The position numbers and the translations under genes are program-made. A stretch of DNA of 64,000 nt. Origin: Brachypodium distachyon. Taxonomy: Eukaryota > Streptophyta > Magnoliopsida > Poales > Poaceae. Below are positions 52,076-64,000 of the stretch, in pieces. Positions within the stretch are counted from its first letter, which is position 1; every line of letters starts with the position of its first letter. The stretch is taken from the NCBI RefSeq assembly GCF_000005505.3, contig NC_016131.3, positions 22,465,501 to 22,529,500 of the forward strand, written 5' to 3'. The notes under the pieces are model-generated. The model saw only the letters and a program-made list of their open reading frames with translations, made no database searches and was not told the DNA's origin.

Positions 52076-55000
52076 GATAACAAGTAAAAGTCCAATATCC
52101 AAACTCCTGACCGCTTTCATGTAAAGAATACCAGTAACAAGAAACTAGGTTTCTTTCTCTCCATTTTTTTTCTCATTAACAATATGGAGGATGTTGCACC
52201 TTATTGCAATACCATCTCCAGTGAACAACCTGAAGGTACAAAATACATTCAGGAGCTGGTATAAACTACTTAAAAATCAGTACACCAAATCAATTGACTC
52301 GTCAAACTGCATAAAATAAATAAGGAATAATTGTTAAATTTGAGAACTAATTTGAGAATAAAATAACAAAAGGCACCTTTTGCTACATAAAAAAGAGCGA
52401 AAGAACTATATGAACGTCTTGCCTCACTCAAGAGACACATCTAAGGTGACAATATTGCTTTAGCATTAGTAATGACATGAAAGGCTGTTACCACCCAAAA
52501 TAAAATGCATACATTGTATAATCTATTTTGGCTTAAAAGGAATAGTTAAACACAAACATGTCATGAAATATGTTCTCGAGTGATGAGGAAGCACTGTCCA
52601 TCACCGTCTTCCAGGATTCCTGCTAAATCCTGCAACTAACCAGAGGCTAGCGACAATTCAGTAGTTCGATGGATTTCCATTTAAAGGTGCCTCTCTACTT
52701 TTTTTTTGTTATGTTTCTCAGTGAAAGGACCTCTTTTCGGACGAGATTTTGATAGTTTGAATAAATTATTTTATTCAAGGTCAATGTGACGAAGTAAAAG
52801 GAAAAGGAAGATGGCAGCTTGCCAAGGGAATTAAACCAAGAAATGGTTTGAATCTGAAGTCCACATTCTGTTATGTACACAAAAAATAGGAAAAAGAACA
52901 ATGCCGGACTTTATCAGTGATTTCAGCAGTTGGAACCCCTTAATACCTCTGAATCATGTCTACCTTCTTGCAAGTTCAGTTATACTTTAAATTTTTCAGT
53001 AATATGCTTTCATATTTTCATTAACCGTGCAATTCCCATTTCTTGATTAGAAAAATTATACCAGTCATCTAGATATACTACTAAAATTAAGCATCAAATG
53101 CTACAGCCATTTCATCAGTCAAAAAACAAAGTACATACAAGCTTTCCAGTTTTGCACTGGATACAAGCATGAGCATTCAAGATCCATAAATCAGTGTGCG
53201 GGGGGTAAAGAAAATTAGGAAAAGAGAATGAAAATAAGAAGAAAAAATGCATTCCAACAAGAATGACGTATTCAAAATGAGTGCACAAGAGAAAGAAAAG
53301 AACTGTGCATCTACACATAACTGTTGAAGTCTCTAAAATTTAAAGAATGGTAAATTAATTAATTAGAAGATGCCTTTACCAACAGCACATATTTTCTGCA
53401 CGAAGCAATGCAGTTAACAAAGCACGCAAACATAAGTTCTGCCAAGAAATGCAGCACAAATTCACTAGAAATGGATTAAGGTGGAATATTTTTGCTATAA
53501 CCATTGTGATAATTATTGTACATAGAAAAAACAGTAAAGTGGACTATCACAACAACACAACATAAGCAGCTAGGATATATAAACTATACTAAAGAAAAAA
53601 ATATAATGACATCACTTGATTCAATATACAGGAACTTGAGAGCTTTTGTCAGCAAGGTATGTGGCCACTTAACTGATACAACAGTAACTTCAGAATAAAG
53701 AGTATAATACAATTTGCATAAGATTGGTGATTTGAAAAAAAGAAGGTGTAGGATTCACAATAAATTAAGGATAAAGGATTGTACCATTCCGACCTGACCT
53801 ATTGGAGACAAGAAAGTGACTAAAAAATCAGTACATTTACCCCAGCCCAAGTTGACCCTCAAGACGCTACCATGGGTTCAGTTAAACGACAAGCCCCCCA
53901 GCTCAAGTTCCACTATGCCATCAGACATGCACAACCGCATCCCACGGGCGGATCTAGATGGTGTGCCGGGTGGGCACAGGCACACCCAAACTTTGTTTAC
54001 GTTAATCAGTTTTTTTTTAAGTAATCATTGGATGATTAAAAGCTCATACCACAAAAACCAATGTCGAATATTGAGGACGGAGCAGAGACAGCAGGGACGC
54101 GATCCCGTGATGAGATAGGTTGGGGGCGATGATGGTGGCGAAGGGTGTGAGAGGCATGAGGCGCTGGCGATGACACTAAGCTACAGCTGTGGCGGCAGCT
54201 TGGGTGGAAGCATGACGTTGGAACAGGGTGAAGTCAGTACAGGGTCATGCTGCCATCAATGAGGGAGGGGAGCGCCACCAGGATACAAGGACGGGGAGAG
54301 CAAAACATGGTCAGGGTTGGTTGGCTGGGGGCATTCTATGGATTCCGAAAATGAGATTTTGTAGATAGTGAGCCTGTTCGTTTTCCCTCCACTCATAGAA
54401 AGCTGCAACTCTGCTCCTGACTCCTTGATTCTACACAGTCTGGAGTTAGCGATCTGTTCGGCATTTGACTCCACTCCAGATACCACCACAGGTTACAAAA
54501 GCACAGGCATACACAAGATACCAGCACCAATGATTAATTAGTAAGCATATTCTAGCAGTAGCAGTCTAGCTAAGCTATGCTAGTTCACCACCAATGACCA
54601 AGCAAGATCCAAGAAATCTCCAACTGATCGAGAATCAAATCAAGGAAGAGGAATTATAAGATGAGTTTTTTCTTTGTTAGGAACAGTAGGTGAGTAGCAT
54701 TTACAGATATATGTACAGAATCATTCCTCAAACAAAAGCAAGGTATCATTCCTCACAGACACATGTATCAAGCACAATAAAACACAAGAATGCTCACCTT
54801 TGACAAAGCCGAGCCGCCGGAAGCGATGGCGGAAGCTGACAAAACCGAGCCGCTGATGATGGCCGAAGCTGCCGAAGCCAAGCTGCCAACGGATTTCACC
54901 TAAAGAAGCATATACAAGCACGACCATTGTCAAAACATGGGTTTAAACCTGCAACATGCATGCTTTATATGGTAACTGAAACTAGAAGAGGCTACAAAGA
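52076..55000 (-). promoter_or_regulatory. Upstream region of the DnaJ gene (leader, possible leader introns, promoter)
   Basis: AT-rich with no ORF. 52990-53300 is related to the two duplicated segments at 13370-13640 and 14085-14335. On the minus strand a GC-richer segment near 54795-54905 ends TTTGTCAAAG|GTGAGCA, a strong donor, and could be a 5' leader exon of this gene. I cannot place the transcription start. 53945-54000 resembles a hAT-like end (GGGCGGATCTAGATGGTG). Confidence 0.35.
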
Positions 55001-56500
55001 AAAATGTAACATCAGCAATCACAAGCACACCATACACAAAGACAAGTTACACGTGCATTCTTTACAAAAAAAAGGCCAAAATAACGGAAGGTAACCAACC
55101 AATATCAGCAAGCAATGTTATGATTTGCACAACAGAAGGTAACTAGAACATATAATTGAAGCCTCATTAACTGCACATGGTAACTGAAGAAACACAAACA
55201 AATCTGACCGGTCACTTAACAACTCGGAGCATTTTTGCGGCGGCACAATTTGGAGCATTTTTGCATTAGCTTGTTCCCAGTTCCCACCCACTAATTCATA
55301 GGTTGCTTAACTTGGAATGTTTTTGCAGCTGCACGAGATGCTTTCTCAAGTTCAGGATGGATTACCCAAATCAACCTACCAAACTTCTCAGCTACCAACT
55401 TGGAGCATTTTTTTAGAAGTTGCTTTGGAGTGTAAACATACATCTATGTTGATGCTGTCAAGAAGCAATGCCATGACATCTCTTCAGAAAAGAAAGAAGT
55501 TAAAAGCAAATTGATGACCCAAATTAAAGCTTAGTGTTCCTCCAAACAGATCATACAGTAGCATTAATAGACAAGGTAGCAAGTAAATCTGTTGTGCAAA
55601 AGAGTACTTGAATAGGAGAAACTATGTTTTATCGTATCGAATGGCAGAAAAGTACTTCAATCTTGTGGGAATTAATATATTTCAGATAGAAATATGTATA
55701 ATTAAGCCCAGATATCGGGGATGTCAATGCATTTTGCAAAATCTTGGTCTAGAAGGACTTGGACACTTCTGCCTACAAACTTGCACAGTTTAACAACACA
55801 CTACTTTTTCACAATTGCTTTTCTGCCAAAAAAAATATCCCTCTGCTGGCTTCTTTCAATGATGGATTGGTCTAAGGTTAAAATGTTACGAACTCCCTTT
55901 CGGTATAATACAAGGCCCTTCTCTAAAATTCTGAAATTTCAATATACAAGGAAATTCTCTCCTCCCACCAACTCTCATCTCAGACCATCCAAATGCATGT
56001 TCTACTAAGTTTTTTACTAGCCAATGCATGAAGGAGAGGAGTAGTTAATACATGAGACTTAATGCTTGGTCCAACACTTCACTAGGCCTTTTTTTACAGC
56101 GATTTTGGAGATGGTCCTTGTATACCGAAATGGATGTAGTACATAATCCCTTTCTTGCACCTCCACCAGATCATTGCCAACGCCAAGCATTCCATTTCTT
56201 GAAACAGTAGGGCCAATCCATCCAAATCCACTAGGGCCGATCCATCTTCTTGGTCCCTTCGCCAGTAACCGGAGAGATGAGATGCAGGTGACTTGTTTGT
56301 CAGTGGGTTGCAATTGGCATGCAGGTATTGATGGGATGCAGGTGATTTGTTTGTCTTTCCTACTTTTTCTAGGCATGCAGGTGCCTGTCAGCTGTGATAT
56401 TTTGATGGGATGACGTGATTGCTGGTGGGTTTTTCAAATGACCTGATGCTCTCAACTCATATCTTCAATCAAGTGCAACAGCACTTGACAAAAAAATGGT
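55001..56500. other. Gene-free AT-rich stretch
   Basis: Contains a small direct repeat GATGCAGGTGA-TTGTTTGTC (56281 and 56336). No gene or element ends recognised. Confidence 0.35.
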
Positions 56501-57400
56501 TGTATGCAAGGGCGGAGGACCCGGTAGGGCAAGGTCCGCCCTACCTTGATTTTTGGCTCAGTTACGAATTGGGGAAGATTAAGGAGATGCAACGGCAACC
56601 TAAAGGGCGGGATCTGTTCGTGGGGTGATGGGAGGAGAAACGGTCGGGAACGAGAGAATTGAAGGGGACATAGATACCTGCGGTGGAGGCGCTCGCACGA
56701 GGAGGAAGACGAGCGACGGAGCGTGGGGGCTGGGGCGCTCGGCAGCGGGACGGGGAGGGAGGGGGTGGCGGCGCTCGCTCGTGGAGGAAGACGAGCGACG
56801 GGGGTTGGGCCGTCGGGGCGCTCGGCAGCGAGATGTTTTTCTCAGCGGAAACCCTAGCCGCCGGAGAAAAACAATTCTGTTTGCGACCAGGAGGCGAGTG
56901 AACCACGAATCAACGTCTCACATCATCTCCGTACGTTCCTTCTTTCGTAAGGTTTCTGTGTGTTTTTTCGGCGGCAGCTTCAGGATGGAGCGACAATGTT
57001 TGAATTAATTGTCTATCAGTTCCATCCCTGCTCTGCCGTGGCTATTATGATTCATTCCATGAAATTTGTGGATCTCACGGCTCATAAATTCTTGATTTTG
57101 ATCATCTTTTCCATCGGTTCGGCTATAATTCAATGGTTCGACAACCTGTTTTGAGAGGGGTGTGTCCCCGGCCATCGCGCGTTCAACGATCTTAAGTTCT
57201 CATCCGCTAGGGTTGGCGGCTCATGCGGCTCAGTAAAACCTACAAGGTTAGTCCAGGTTATGCAGATTTGGTCTTCTACTGTTTCGTCACTAGAGATTTG
57301 GAGAAATATCAAGATGCGATCGGCGCAGCTAGAGAACTTGGTTTCAAAGATTTTTGATGTAACTTTCGGTTTATCAGCAATCTTTGTTGTCGTCTTAATT
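56501..57400. other. GC-rich block with 82-bp duplication
   Basis: 56689-56770 and 56771-56834 are direct copies around GAGGAAGACGAGCGACGG. The surrounding DNA has overlapping low-complexity ORFs on both strands. 56505-56555 (GGGCGGAGGACC..GGTCCGCCC) looks like a transposon end. No protein recognised. Confidence 0.4.
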
Positions 57401-59705
57401 TTTCGATCACTTGCATTTTTTCGTTGAATAAATAAAATCAGATCGTTGTTCTAAAAAACAAAATCAAAACAAAGAAAAAGTGAGAGATAAATGAGCTGAG
57501 AGCTCCCACCCTAGGCCTAACTGAGAAAAGTTAATTTAATAATTTATATGATGTAAAACATTTGTGGCTACTTGATAGTCTGACCGAAAATGTGTGATTC
57601 TGTTTGCAAATTAGCAAAAACTAGGAGCTACTGAGACACCCAAAAACCGTGGTTTCTTGAAATTTGCCATGTTTATTATGCCGAATATCTATGAGTGTGT
57701 CCATTTCATTGCGAATTTTAAAGCACAATTTAGATCCAACGGCTGAACAATCAACTTATCTCTAACAAATCATGCGACTTAGGTGTAACAAACATAAATA
57801 TCTATTTTGTTAAGTATGTATGTATGTAGATTTTTCTGGAGAAAAATATAACTATATGTTTACTTTTGTAAAGACCTAACTTGACAATTCACCTCCATGT
57901 GTTTATCCTTACTTGAAACATTGGATCATTAGAAAAATACATGGCATTAAGATTATTACAGACTTGATAGTTTATACATGTATACAATGCGACATTGTTT
58001 CTGCATGAAATTTATTGAAATATTGAATGTTAAAAATAAAATGTTATAAGAATTATTAAAAAATACAAACAAACACATTAAAATACAGTTTGCAATTATA
58101 AAATATAAATATTAAATGTTATATGTCTGTTATATGAATCGCCCTACGTAAACATTTTTTTGTCCTTCGCCCATGATTGTATGCAGCGATTCTGATTCAT
58201 TAAAAAATACTCTGAGCCTGAATCTCTGACTTCAAAATTCCCTTCATGGCACACATTGTTTCACCACAAACGAAAAACAAAAGCTTGTTTTGGGAACTCA
58301 AGAGGGGGAGCTTTGAACGAAACGACGAGGAAAAAGAAAACTCATCTTGGATGGAAAAGGGGAATGTAATGAAACGGAAGCCAATATCCACTAACTCCAG
58401 AAGAGATGAGAAGAAGCAGCAGCAGTGGAGCAACGCAGCTTGGCCTTTTTGATGCGTTTCACGGCGGCGAGGTCCCTGGAGCTACGATCGGTGGCGGCGA
58501 AGGTGTAGCCGAACTAACTGTGGCTGAGCAGGCAGACGACTGACGGCGGAGGTGACTGCGAAGGAAGAGGTAGTGCGATGGTGAGTGGAGGTGGTGGCGA
58601 CGTTGGGTGGCTGCGCTCTAGGGTTTGCCAGCTGCCGTTCGCTCGAAAGGAAGGGACGGAAAATAATTTGTCAGGAGACAGGAGGAAGTTAATATGTTTT
58701 GTATTTTAGTTTTAGTTTATTAAATATATGTCCTGAGATTGTGCGTGTGGGGACTGGGGAGGCTCGCACAAGACATCACCAATCCGCACAAGACGTTACC
58801 AATCCCACGTTTGCCACCTGTCACATGGAGAGGCGCCCACGTAGTGGCCTTTCTGAGAATGTATTTATTTGCGACTTCTATTTTTAAAAATCACTCAGAT
58901 TTCAACGAGAGGGTCATCTTTCCATTTTTTCGCTGCTCCCATGACAACCCCAATTTTGTGTGATGACGTCTTAGCTTTTGAACGACGGGCTGACTTCTGA
59001 TTATCTTTATTTTTTAAATAACTAGCAGAATGTTCGTGCGCTGCCACAGGCCAGACATACACAACGGTCATCAAGACTACTTTAAAAGGTGTCGCGTCCA
59101 AGAAGAGCATGAACACATAAAAATGTAAATATGCACCATGTTCTTGTTCTTGGATCAATCATAAAAAAACATAGGAAAAAAATTCTGGATCATGCTTGTG
59201 GAAGATTGGAACTCCAAGCTGCAGTTTTTATCACACACGTTCAATGACTCCCGCAGATTAACATGAACTGCAAGTACATAATCTGAAGAAAATTTGGACT
59301 ACGGCAGAACACGGAACACAAAAGATGGATGCATATTCAGATGAAAGCATAACGTGGTATTCGATCCAAAAGTTCAAATTCTTATGACCTCTTGGACCTT
59401 TTCTAAATGAAGCTCTTACGAATCACAATGTTGATTTGCCTGTACGCATCAATGGCGGCCCTGATCTTAATCAAAACAGGCAAACCATGCAACTCCATAA
59501 GCAGATTGATTAAGGACATTGTACGGCAAACCAGCTTATGGCTGGTCTGTTTCTTATATTTCAGATAAGCAGATTGGTGGACATTGGAATCTTCTTATGG
59601 AATACCAGTACGCAGATTTATTACACCTTCATAGAATAGAAAACACAACCGCAGGTTTCCTCGCAGGATAGATTAATTCTGCAAAGTCAGCATGGATATT
59701 GAAAC
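57401..59705. other. AT-rich, gene-free stretch
   Basis: No supported gene. 58250-58450 and 58895-59158 have ORFs without family features. 59022-59048 repeats the transposon-end-like motif seen at 45092. Confidence 0.35.
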
Positions 59706-61465
59706 TGAAAGTGCACGTTGCCCCATGGGTGGTTTTGATAATTAATGACAATTTTTATGGACTAATGTTTTAGTTGAGATATATTTGAAGGAATGTTTCA
59801 TAGACAATGAATGAAGACCACTTGGTTAATTCAATGATAAATGTCATGAAGATAAAGATATACATTGAGTTATTGACAATTGGATGTGTGGTTTTTGTAA
59901 CCGATGACAATACATATGGATATGGGTTTGCATTGATCTTTATACGAAGAAATGCTAGTAAGCAAAGTATATTGAATTGAAGACATGAAGTTATTGGATT
60001 TCAATGAGTGAATCAAATATTGTCAAGAAGAAGAAAGTGAAGTTACCATCAAGGATTAATATCTTGAGAGAATGATTACAAGATAAGGATTCAACATATG
60101 GTTTCATGATAATGTTATGTTGAGCTCAGGAGTTGAGTCATGGTTAACCAAGTCAGGGAGCAAGTAATCGAGTGAAGAATCCATTTGGTGTCTCAAGATT
60201 TTGTGTTAGAAGATGAAGAAGACTAAAGTGATATTCATGATATCATAAAGATAGTGATAAGGAAATATAAAGGTTGACCAAGAAGAAGTGCAAATATTGG
60301 ATTCAAATTGATCAACTCACAAGCGTAATTATGTACGACATGAGATCTACTGGTATGGTAAGCATTTGTCAATTGCGCTTTGTGAACTAACCCATAAACT
60401 ATGTATTTGGTATATCTATATGTGGGTTAGGTGCAACTCCTGGGTTTGGATCAAAAAGGAAGATTTCATATAGCCCATGAGAGATGACATCAAGTGGGGA
60501 TGATTCATCAAGGTTGAGAAGAGCAAGTTTAAGAAAAGTACCTCGAGGATTATATGCATGAAGCATATGGTAAGCAATTGTATATTGAACTTGTGGACTA
60601 ACCCATACTATGTAAATGTTACTTGGTTGAGAGCTAGGTGATACATATGGGAGAGATTTGAAGGAACAACCTTTTATAGTCCTTATGGAGACGGTCATCA
60701 AGGTTGAATTGTGCAAGTTCAAGATGAGCATACGAAGAGAGTAAATGATTGAAGCTTGCCATCAATTTGGTTGCAATGTACATGTGAAGATGTGATCAAA
60801 ATGAAGGTTTCCCACATTGGAGTACGAGGGAGCAAATTGAGTATCTTCACAAAGTGACCGTGATGAAGTGGAGGATTTCAACGTGAGACAAGCATGAACG
60901 CCTACATCAACCTAAAGTGGACTTCTCAAGGCAAAGGTATATCTTAGCTAGGTTTCCTAGTTTTACCGGTCTCAAGGAGTTTGGTGGGAGACCGATTTAT
61001 AGGTTCGATAGCCATTCTATCAAGTGGGGCTTTCGGGCGGTAGCTTTGAACTCGTCGTGCGTAGAGTGCTCAAACCTTTGCATATTTTGCATCAGCTCTT
61101 TTGGTTGATCTTTGCAAGTTTTCTATGCTAAATCATAGAGCTCGTTGTCTTCTTCGAAACAAGTCCAAGTTCATCAAAATCGGAATTCGTATGCAAAAGT
61201 TATTGCCGTTTTCGTGTGAGTGTTTCCGTAGTCTTTTGTAGGCCGGAACTTCCGGGCTGATTCCGGGATAACCTCCGGGTGAGTCCAGTAGCGTTTTTCC
61301 CTGCTCGAGTATTTGGTCCGGATTTCGTCCGAAACCTCCGGGTGCCCTCCGGGCTGTGGGGGAACCCCCTATATAAGGGGTTTCTTCCCCAACGGGCAGG
61401 TAAGCTCCTAGATCCGATTTTCCACCGTTCTCTTGAGCTTTCTTGTCGACACCGATTTTGGCGTC
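59706..61465 (+). mobile_element. LTR (solo or truncated) of an LTR retrotransposon
   Basis: Starts TGAAAGTGCACGTTGCCCCA, the opening of a long-LTR family frequent in grasses, followed by GGTTTTGATAATTAATGACA. The body is rich in GAAGA/TTGATGA-like strings typical of that family. A TATA box (TATATAAGG, 61370) lies in a CTCCGGG-rich segment. No coding domain follows, and I find no second copy. The right border near 61465 is approximate. Confidence 0.65.
61370..61377 (+). promoter_or_regulatory. TATA box of the LTR
   Basis: CTATATAAGG just upstream of CAACGGGCAGG; marks the likely U3/R border. Confidence 0.5.
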
Positions 61466-62396
61466 GCACCTAAAAAATATGATTATTATATGATAAGGTA
61501 TTTTATAACGGCTAAACTCCGGGCGATGCAAAATAAAATATCAGCAATATGTGTATGGGACAATTAAATGAGGCGGTAATAAAACACCCATGTCGGCGGT
61601 TAGCGACTTAAATCACGCCATCAAAGACGAGATAAATATTTCCAAAGCATTAAACCATGGGATAAAAATCGACGTCCTCCGGATGACCCCACAAAATGTC
61701 GTGGCATGGTATTGACAAAGGCTATCACAAATTAAAGCTCAAATAACTAAATGACCAAATAAACGTAGTAGTGCACGGTTCAGCCACATGCTACTAAATT
61801 CAATAATCAAATAATTTTTAAGAGTAAAATCCATTTTAAACCTTGTTCTCATGAAGGTGGACCGCATCAAACCCTGACCTGAACTTAGCACCCTCAACTC
61901 TCTAATCCCGGTCATCAGTGCCCTTAAGTAGGATTGCTCTTGGGAATGCTGACGTGGCACGGTCTACGTTGGGATTTTTGACTCCACGCTGGATAAGAAG
62001 GCTCTGTGATCACGCAACGTGGCAATCACCGTTCGTTGCCCTCTTCCGGCGCGTTGTCTTCTTCCCTCTTGACCCCAAATTCCCAACTCGTCATTCCTCA
62101 TCCCGACTGCCGACCGCCACTCCCAAATTCCCAATGTAGTGCTCCGGCCGTCCCCCATCCCGGCTCCCCGTCAAACACCTACTAACTCCACCTGCAGGAC
62201 CCGCTGACTAGCCGCCGGCCGATGGGGAGCCAAGTTCATGGCTGCCTCGCCGGCCGTGTGGGGTGCGCGAAAATTGGCACCCTCACGTTCAGTAGCACTG
62301 CAGGTGGAGGACCCGGTAGACTATGGAAGCGAGGCTTAATTTTTGCGTCAAATCAGGGAAGATTAATCAACAGTATTTCGTATGTCTCCGGCGGAA
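61466..62396. other. Gene-free stretch
   Basis: No recognised gene or repeat ends. Confidence 0.35.
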
Positions 62397-62770
62397 TTAA
62401 TCAGCGACGGTAGCAGTGCAAGTGGAGGAATAAACCGGCGGGCTGGAGACCCTTGCTGACCATCTCCTCTTCCGTCCACACGCCGTCGGCCGCCCCGCAC
62501 CCGCGACTCCGCCATGGGTGCCGGGGAACCACCAGTCGTCGTCCTTCACGTACGCCACCGTCACATCGTGCTCCGCCCCGTCCATCCGGAACCTGCACCG
62601 TGTGCTGTGAGCCGCCAGGTGGCGTCTCACCAGGAGCGCTCGACAGCACGGTGCGGCAGCGGGGAAGCAGCGCGCCGGCTCGCCGCCGCGGAGGAGGAGC
62701 GCGAGCTCGCCGTTTGAGACCACGACGAGGTAGTAGTCAGCCGCGCGACGACTGAGGAAGACGACCGGTG
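62397..62770 (-). other. Gene-like fragment of unknown family
   Basis: Minus-strand frame reads FLSRRAADYYLVVVSNGELA, LLLRGGEP.., FRMDGAEHDVTVAYVKDDDW. The composition looks like real protein, and the frame is open for about 120 codons before the adjoining PIF-like end at 62778. No family recognised and no start context supported; it may be a truncated host gene. Confidence 0.3.
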
Positions 62771-63220
62771 TTATTAGGGTCCGTTTGTTTGGGCTCCTAA
62801 CAGCAGATTCTATAGCTTCCAGGCCACAGAAGCTGGAGCCCAAACAAACAGCAAATTTCGGCCCAAATTCTAGCAGTGGATCCTACAAGCGCTCCTCAGA
62901 AATGCACTAGCGACCGGAAGCTGGTATACGGGTGCTTCTTCCAGCCGGCTGCAGCTCCAAAACGGCCCATTTACTGGAATACCCCCCACCAAACCACATA
63001 TAACGTCTAAAATGCCACGGAACGGTTCGCTTCTATTTCTTCTTTCCTCGGCCGCATCGGAGCAACCCAGCCAAATATCCCACCCGAGCTCCTGTCTCCT
63101 CTCGCGATGGTGAACTAGGGTTCACCACCTCCCCTCGCAGGCGCCGCCGGCCAACCGTTCGAGCTCCGCCGGCCCCGACGCCCCTTGTTCCGTCTACCCC
63201 GACGCCCTGCTCCGCCATCC

Positions 63221-63475
63221 CCCAGGTCCCCTTTCGCCGGCCCCCACACCCGACGCCCCTCCTCCGCCGGCCACAACTAGCTCCTCGGCCGGCCCCGACG
63301 ATCCGCTCTGCTCGCCTCTGCACCCCGCTCCGCCGTCCCCCAGGTCCCCTTTCGTCGGCCCCCACGCTCGACGCCCCTCCTCCGCCGGCCACAACTAGCT
63401 CCTCGGCCGGCCCCGACGACCTATTCCGCTCGCCTCTGCACCCCGCTCCGCCGTCCCCCAGGTCCCCTTCCGCCG
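63221..63475. repeat. 118-bp GC-rich tandem repeat
   Basis: CCCAGGTCCCCTTTCG starts units at 63221, 63339 and 63457 (period 118). It is the leader region of the Myb/SANT-like ORF. Confidence 0.9.
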
Positions 63476-63744
63476 GTCCCTGACCCCAAGCTCCACCACT
63501 GCCAAGGTACATAACGCAGCTAGCTTCCCTTCCCCGCTCCCCCTGTTCCCTCTGTACATGTACTGATGTTTGGTGAAAATGGAGATCTAGCACCGCTTTT
63601 GTTGTTAGCTTTGTCTGAAATTAGTACGAAATGATGATGATTTCCAGTGATTGGCACTCATGTTGATTTGTATATGTGCAAATTTTTTGGCCTAAATGCT
63701 CACTGTTGCGTGATGTATATATGGGTAAATATATATTTGTTTAG

Positions 63745-64000
63745 ATGGAACCTGCCAAAGTGGAACCTGTGAAAGCTGTGTGGGATGCTACCGCGGCTAG
63801 AATTTTTTGTGATGCTGCCTACCAAACAAGTTCAGCTTGGAAATAGGCCAACTAAATTCTTGAGTGCTACTGGATACAAGAACTTAGTGGCAGATTTCAA
63901 TGCTCAGACCGGAAGAAACTATGAGAAAAGCAGCTCAAAAATCGTTGGGACGATTTGAAGGCTATTTATTCGGCTTGGGTGTTCTACAAAATTAAGGCAA
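63745..64000 (+). pseudogene. Myb/SANT-like DNA-binding domain gene, partial and frameshifted
   Basis: ATG at 63745, right after an acceptor-like TTGTTTAG, opens MEPAKVEPVKAVWDATAARI, FCDAAYQTSSAWK and a stop. Across shifted frames the DNA goes on as FLSATGYKNLVADFNAQTGR and KNRWDDLKAIYSAW. This is the Myb/SANT-like domain (PF12776-type: W-..RIFC.., GYKN, LKNKWD-LK) found in PIF/Harbinger-associated ORF1 proteins and their domesticated relatives, which bind DNA beside the transposase. At least two frame changes; cut by the window edge. Confidence 0.75.

Larger units (their letters stand above)
62778..64000 (+). mobile_element. PIF/Harbinger-like element, partial (runs off the right edge)
   Basis: Begins GGGTCCGTTTGTTTGGGC after TTA (62775-62777), matching the 3-bp target and end style of PIF/Harbinger elements. 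An inverted subterminal copy (GTTTGTTTGGGCTCC at 62784, complement at 62835) follows. It leads into GC-rich tandem DNA and a Myb/SANT-like ORF. The other end is outside the window. Confidence 0.5.

Noticed and set aside
1..64000. tRNA, rRNA or organelle-derived segments
   Set aside because: I looked for tRNA B-box-like and rRNA core strings and found none convincing; a covariance-model scan would be decisive.

Overview
The window is plant nuclear DNA, almost certainly from a grass (Poaceae). Genes are split by introns and have GC-rich first exons. Stowaway-type MITEs, CACTA, hAT-like, PIF/Harbinger-like and long-TIR Mutator-like elements, LINE tails and several LTR retrotransposon lineages are interleaved. 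I cannot name the species from sequence alone.

Two host genes are well supported, both on the minus strand. The first four exons of the meiotic crossover gene MSH4 lie at 668-2510 and the gene runs off the left edge. An apparently intact DnaJ (J-domain) gene with a zinc-ribbon-like region and two DUF3444 domains lies at 49190-52075. A broken, rearranged paralogue of the DnaJ gene sits at 9.2-11.4 kb, with related upstream DNA to about 14.3 kb. A gene I do not recognise, or its remnant, lies at about 17.9-21.1 kb; one clean exon is visible.

Layout. 1-3.9 kb: MSH4 5' end and, 193 bp upstream of its ATG, a 1.2-kb element with about 400-bp inverted arms. 3.9-9.2 kb: small DNA transposons, a fragment of an HpcH/HpaI aldolase gene, and a copia reverse transcriptase fragment split by nested insertions. 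9.2-15 kb: DnaJ pseudogene, LINE-in-LINE insertion, duplicated upstream DNA. 15.3-17.4 kb: hAT-like element. 22.0-44.8 kb: one CACTA element with 3-bp AGG target duplications carrying TNP2 and Transposase_24/Ulp1-like genes. It is split at 24107-37749 by a retrotransposon block: a Tekay-like LTR fused to a 5'-truncated Tat-lineage Ty3/gypsy element, whose antisense ORF is itself split by a solo copia-type LTR with perfect 5-bp duplications. 44.8-49 kb and 52-59.7 kb: low-complexity, repeat-derived or unresolved DNA. 59.7-61.5 kb: another LTR. 62.8-64 kb: a PIF/Harbinger-like region with a decayed Myb/SANT-like ORF reaching the right edge.

The most unusual signals are a run of five RNA-like hairpins with changing but still pairing stems in the Tat element's 3' spacer (30018-30466); an antisense ORF whose five in-frame stops are all TAG inside CTAG, with two frame-preserving introns; and a DUF3444 pseudogene whose first domain joins halves of two different parental domains.
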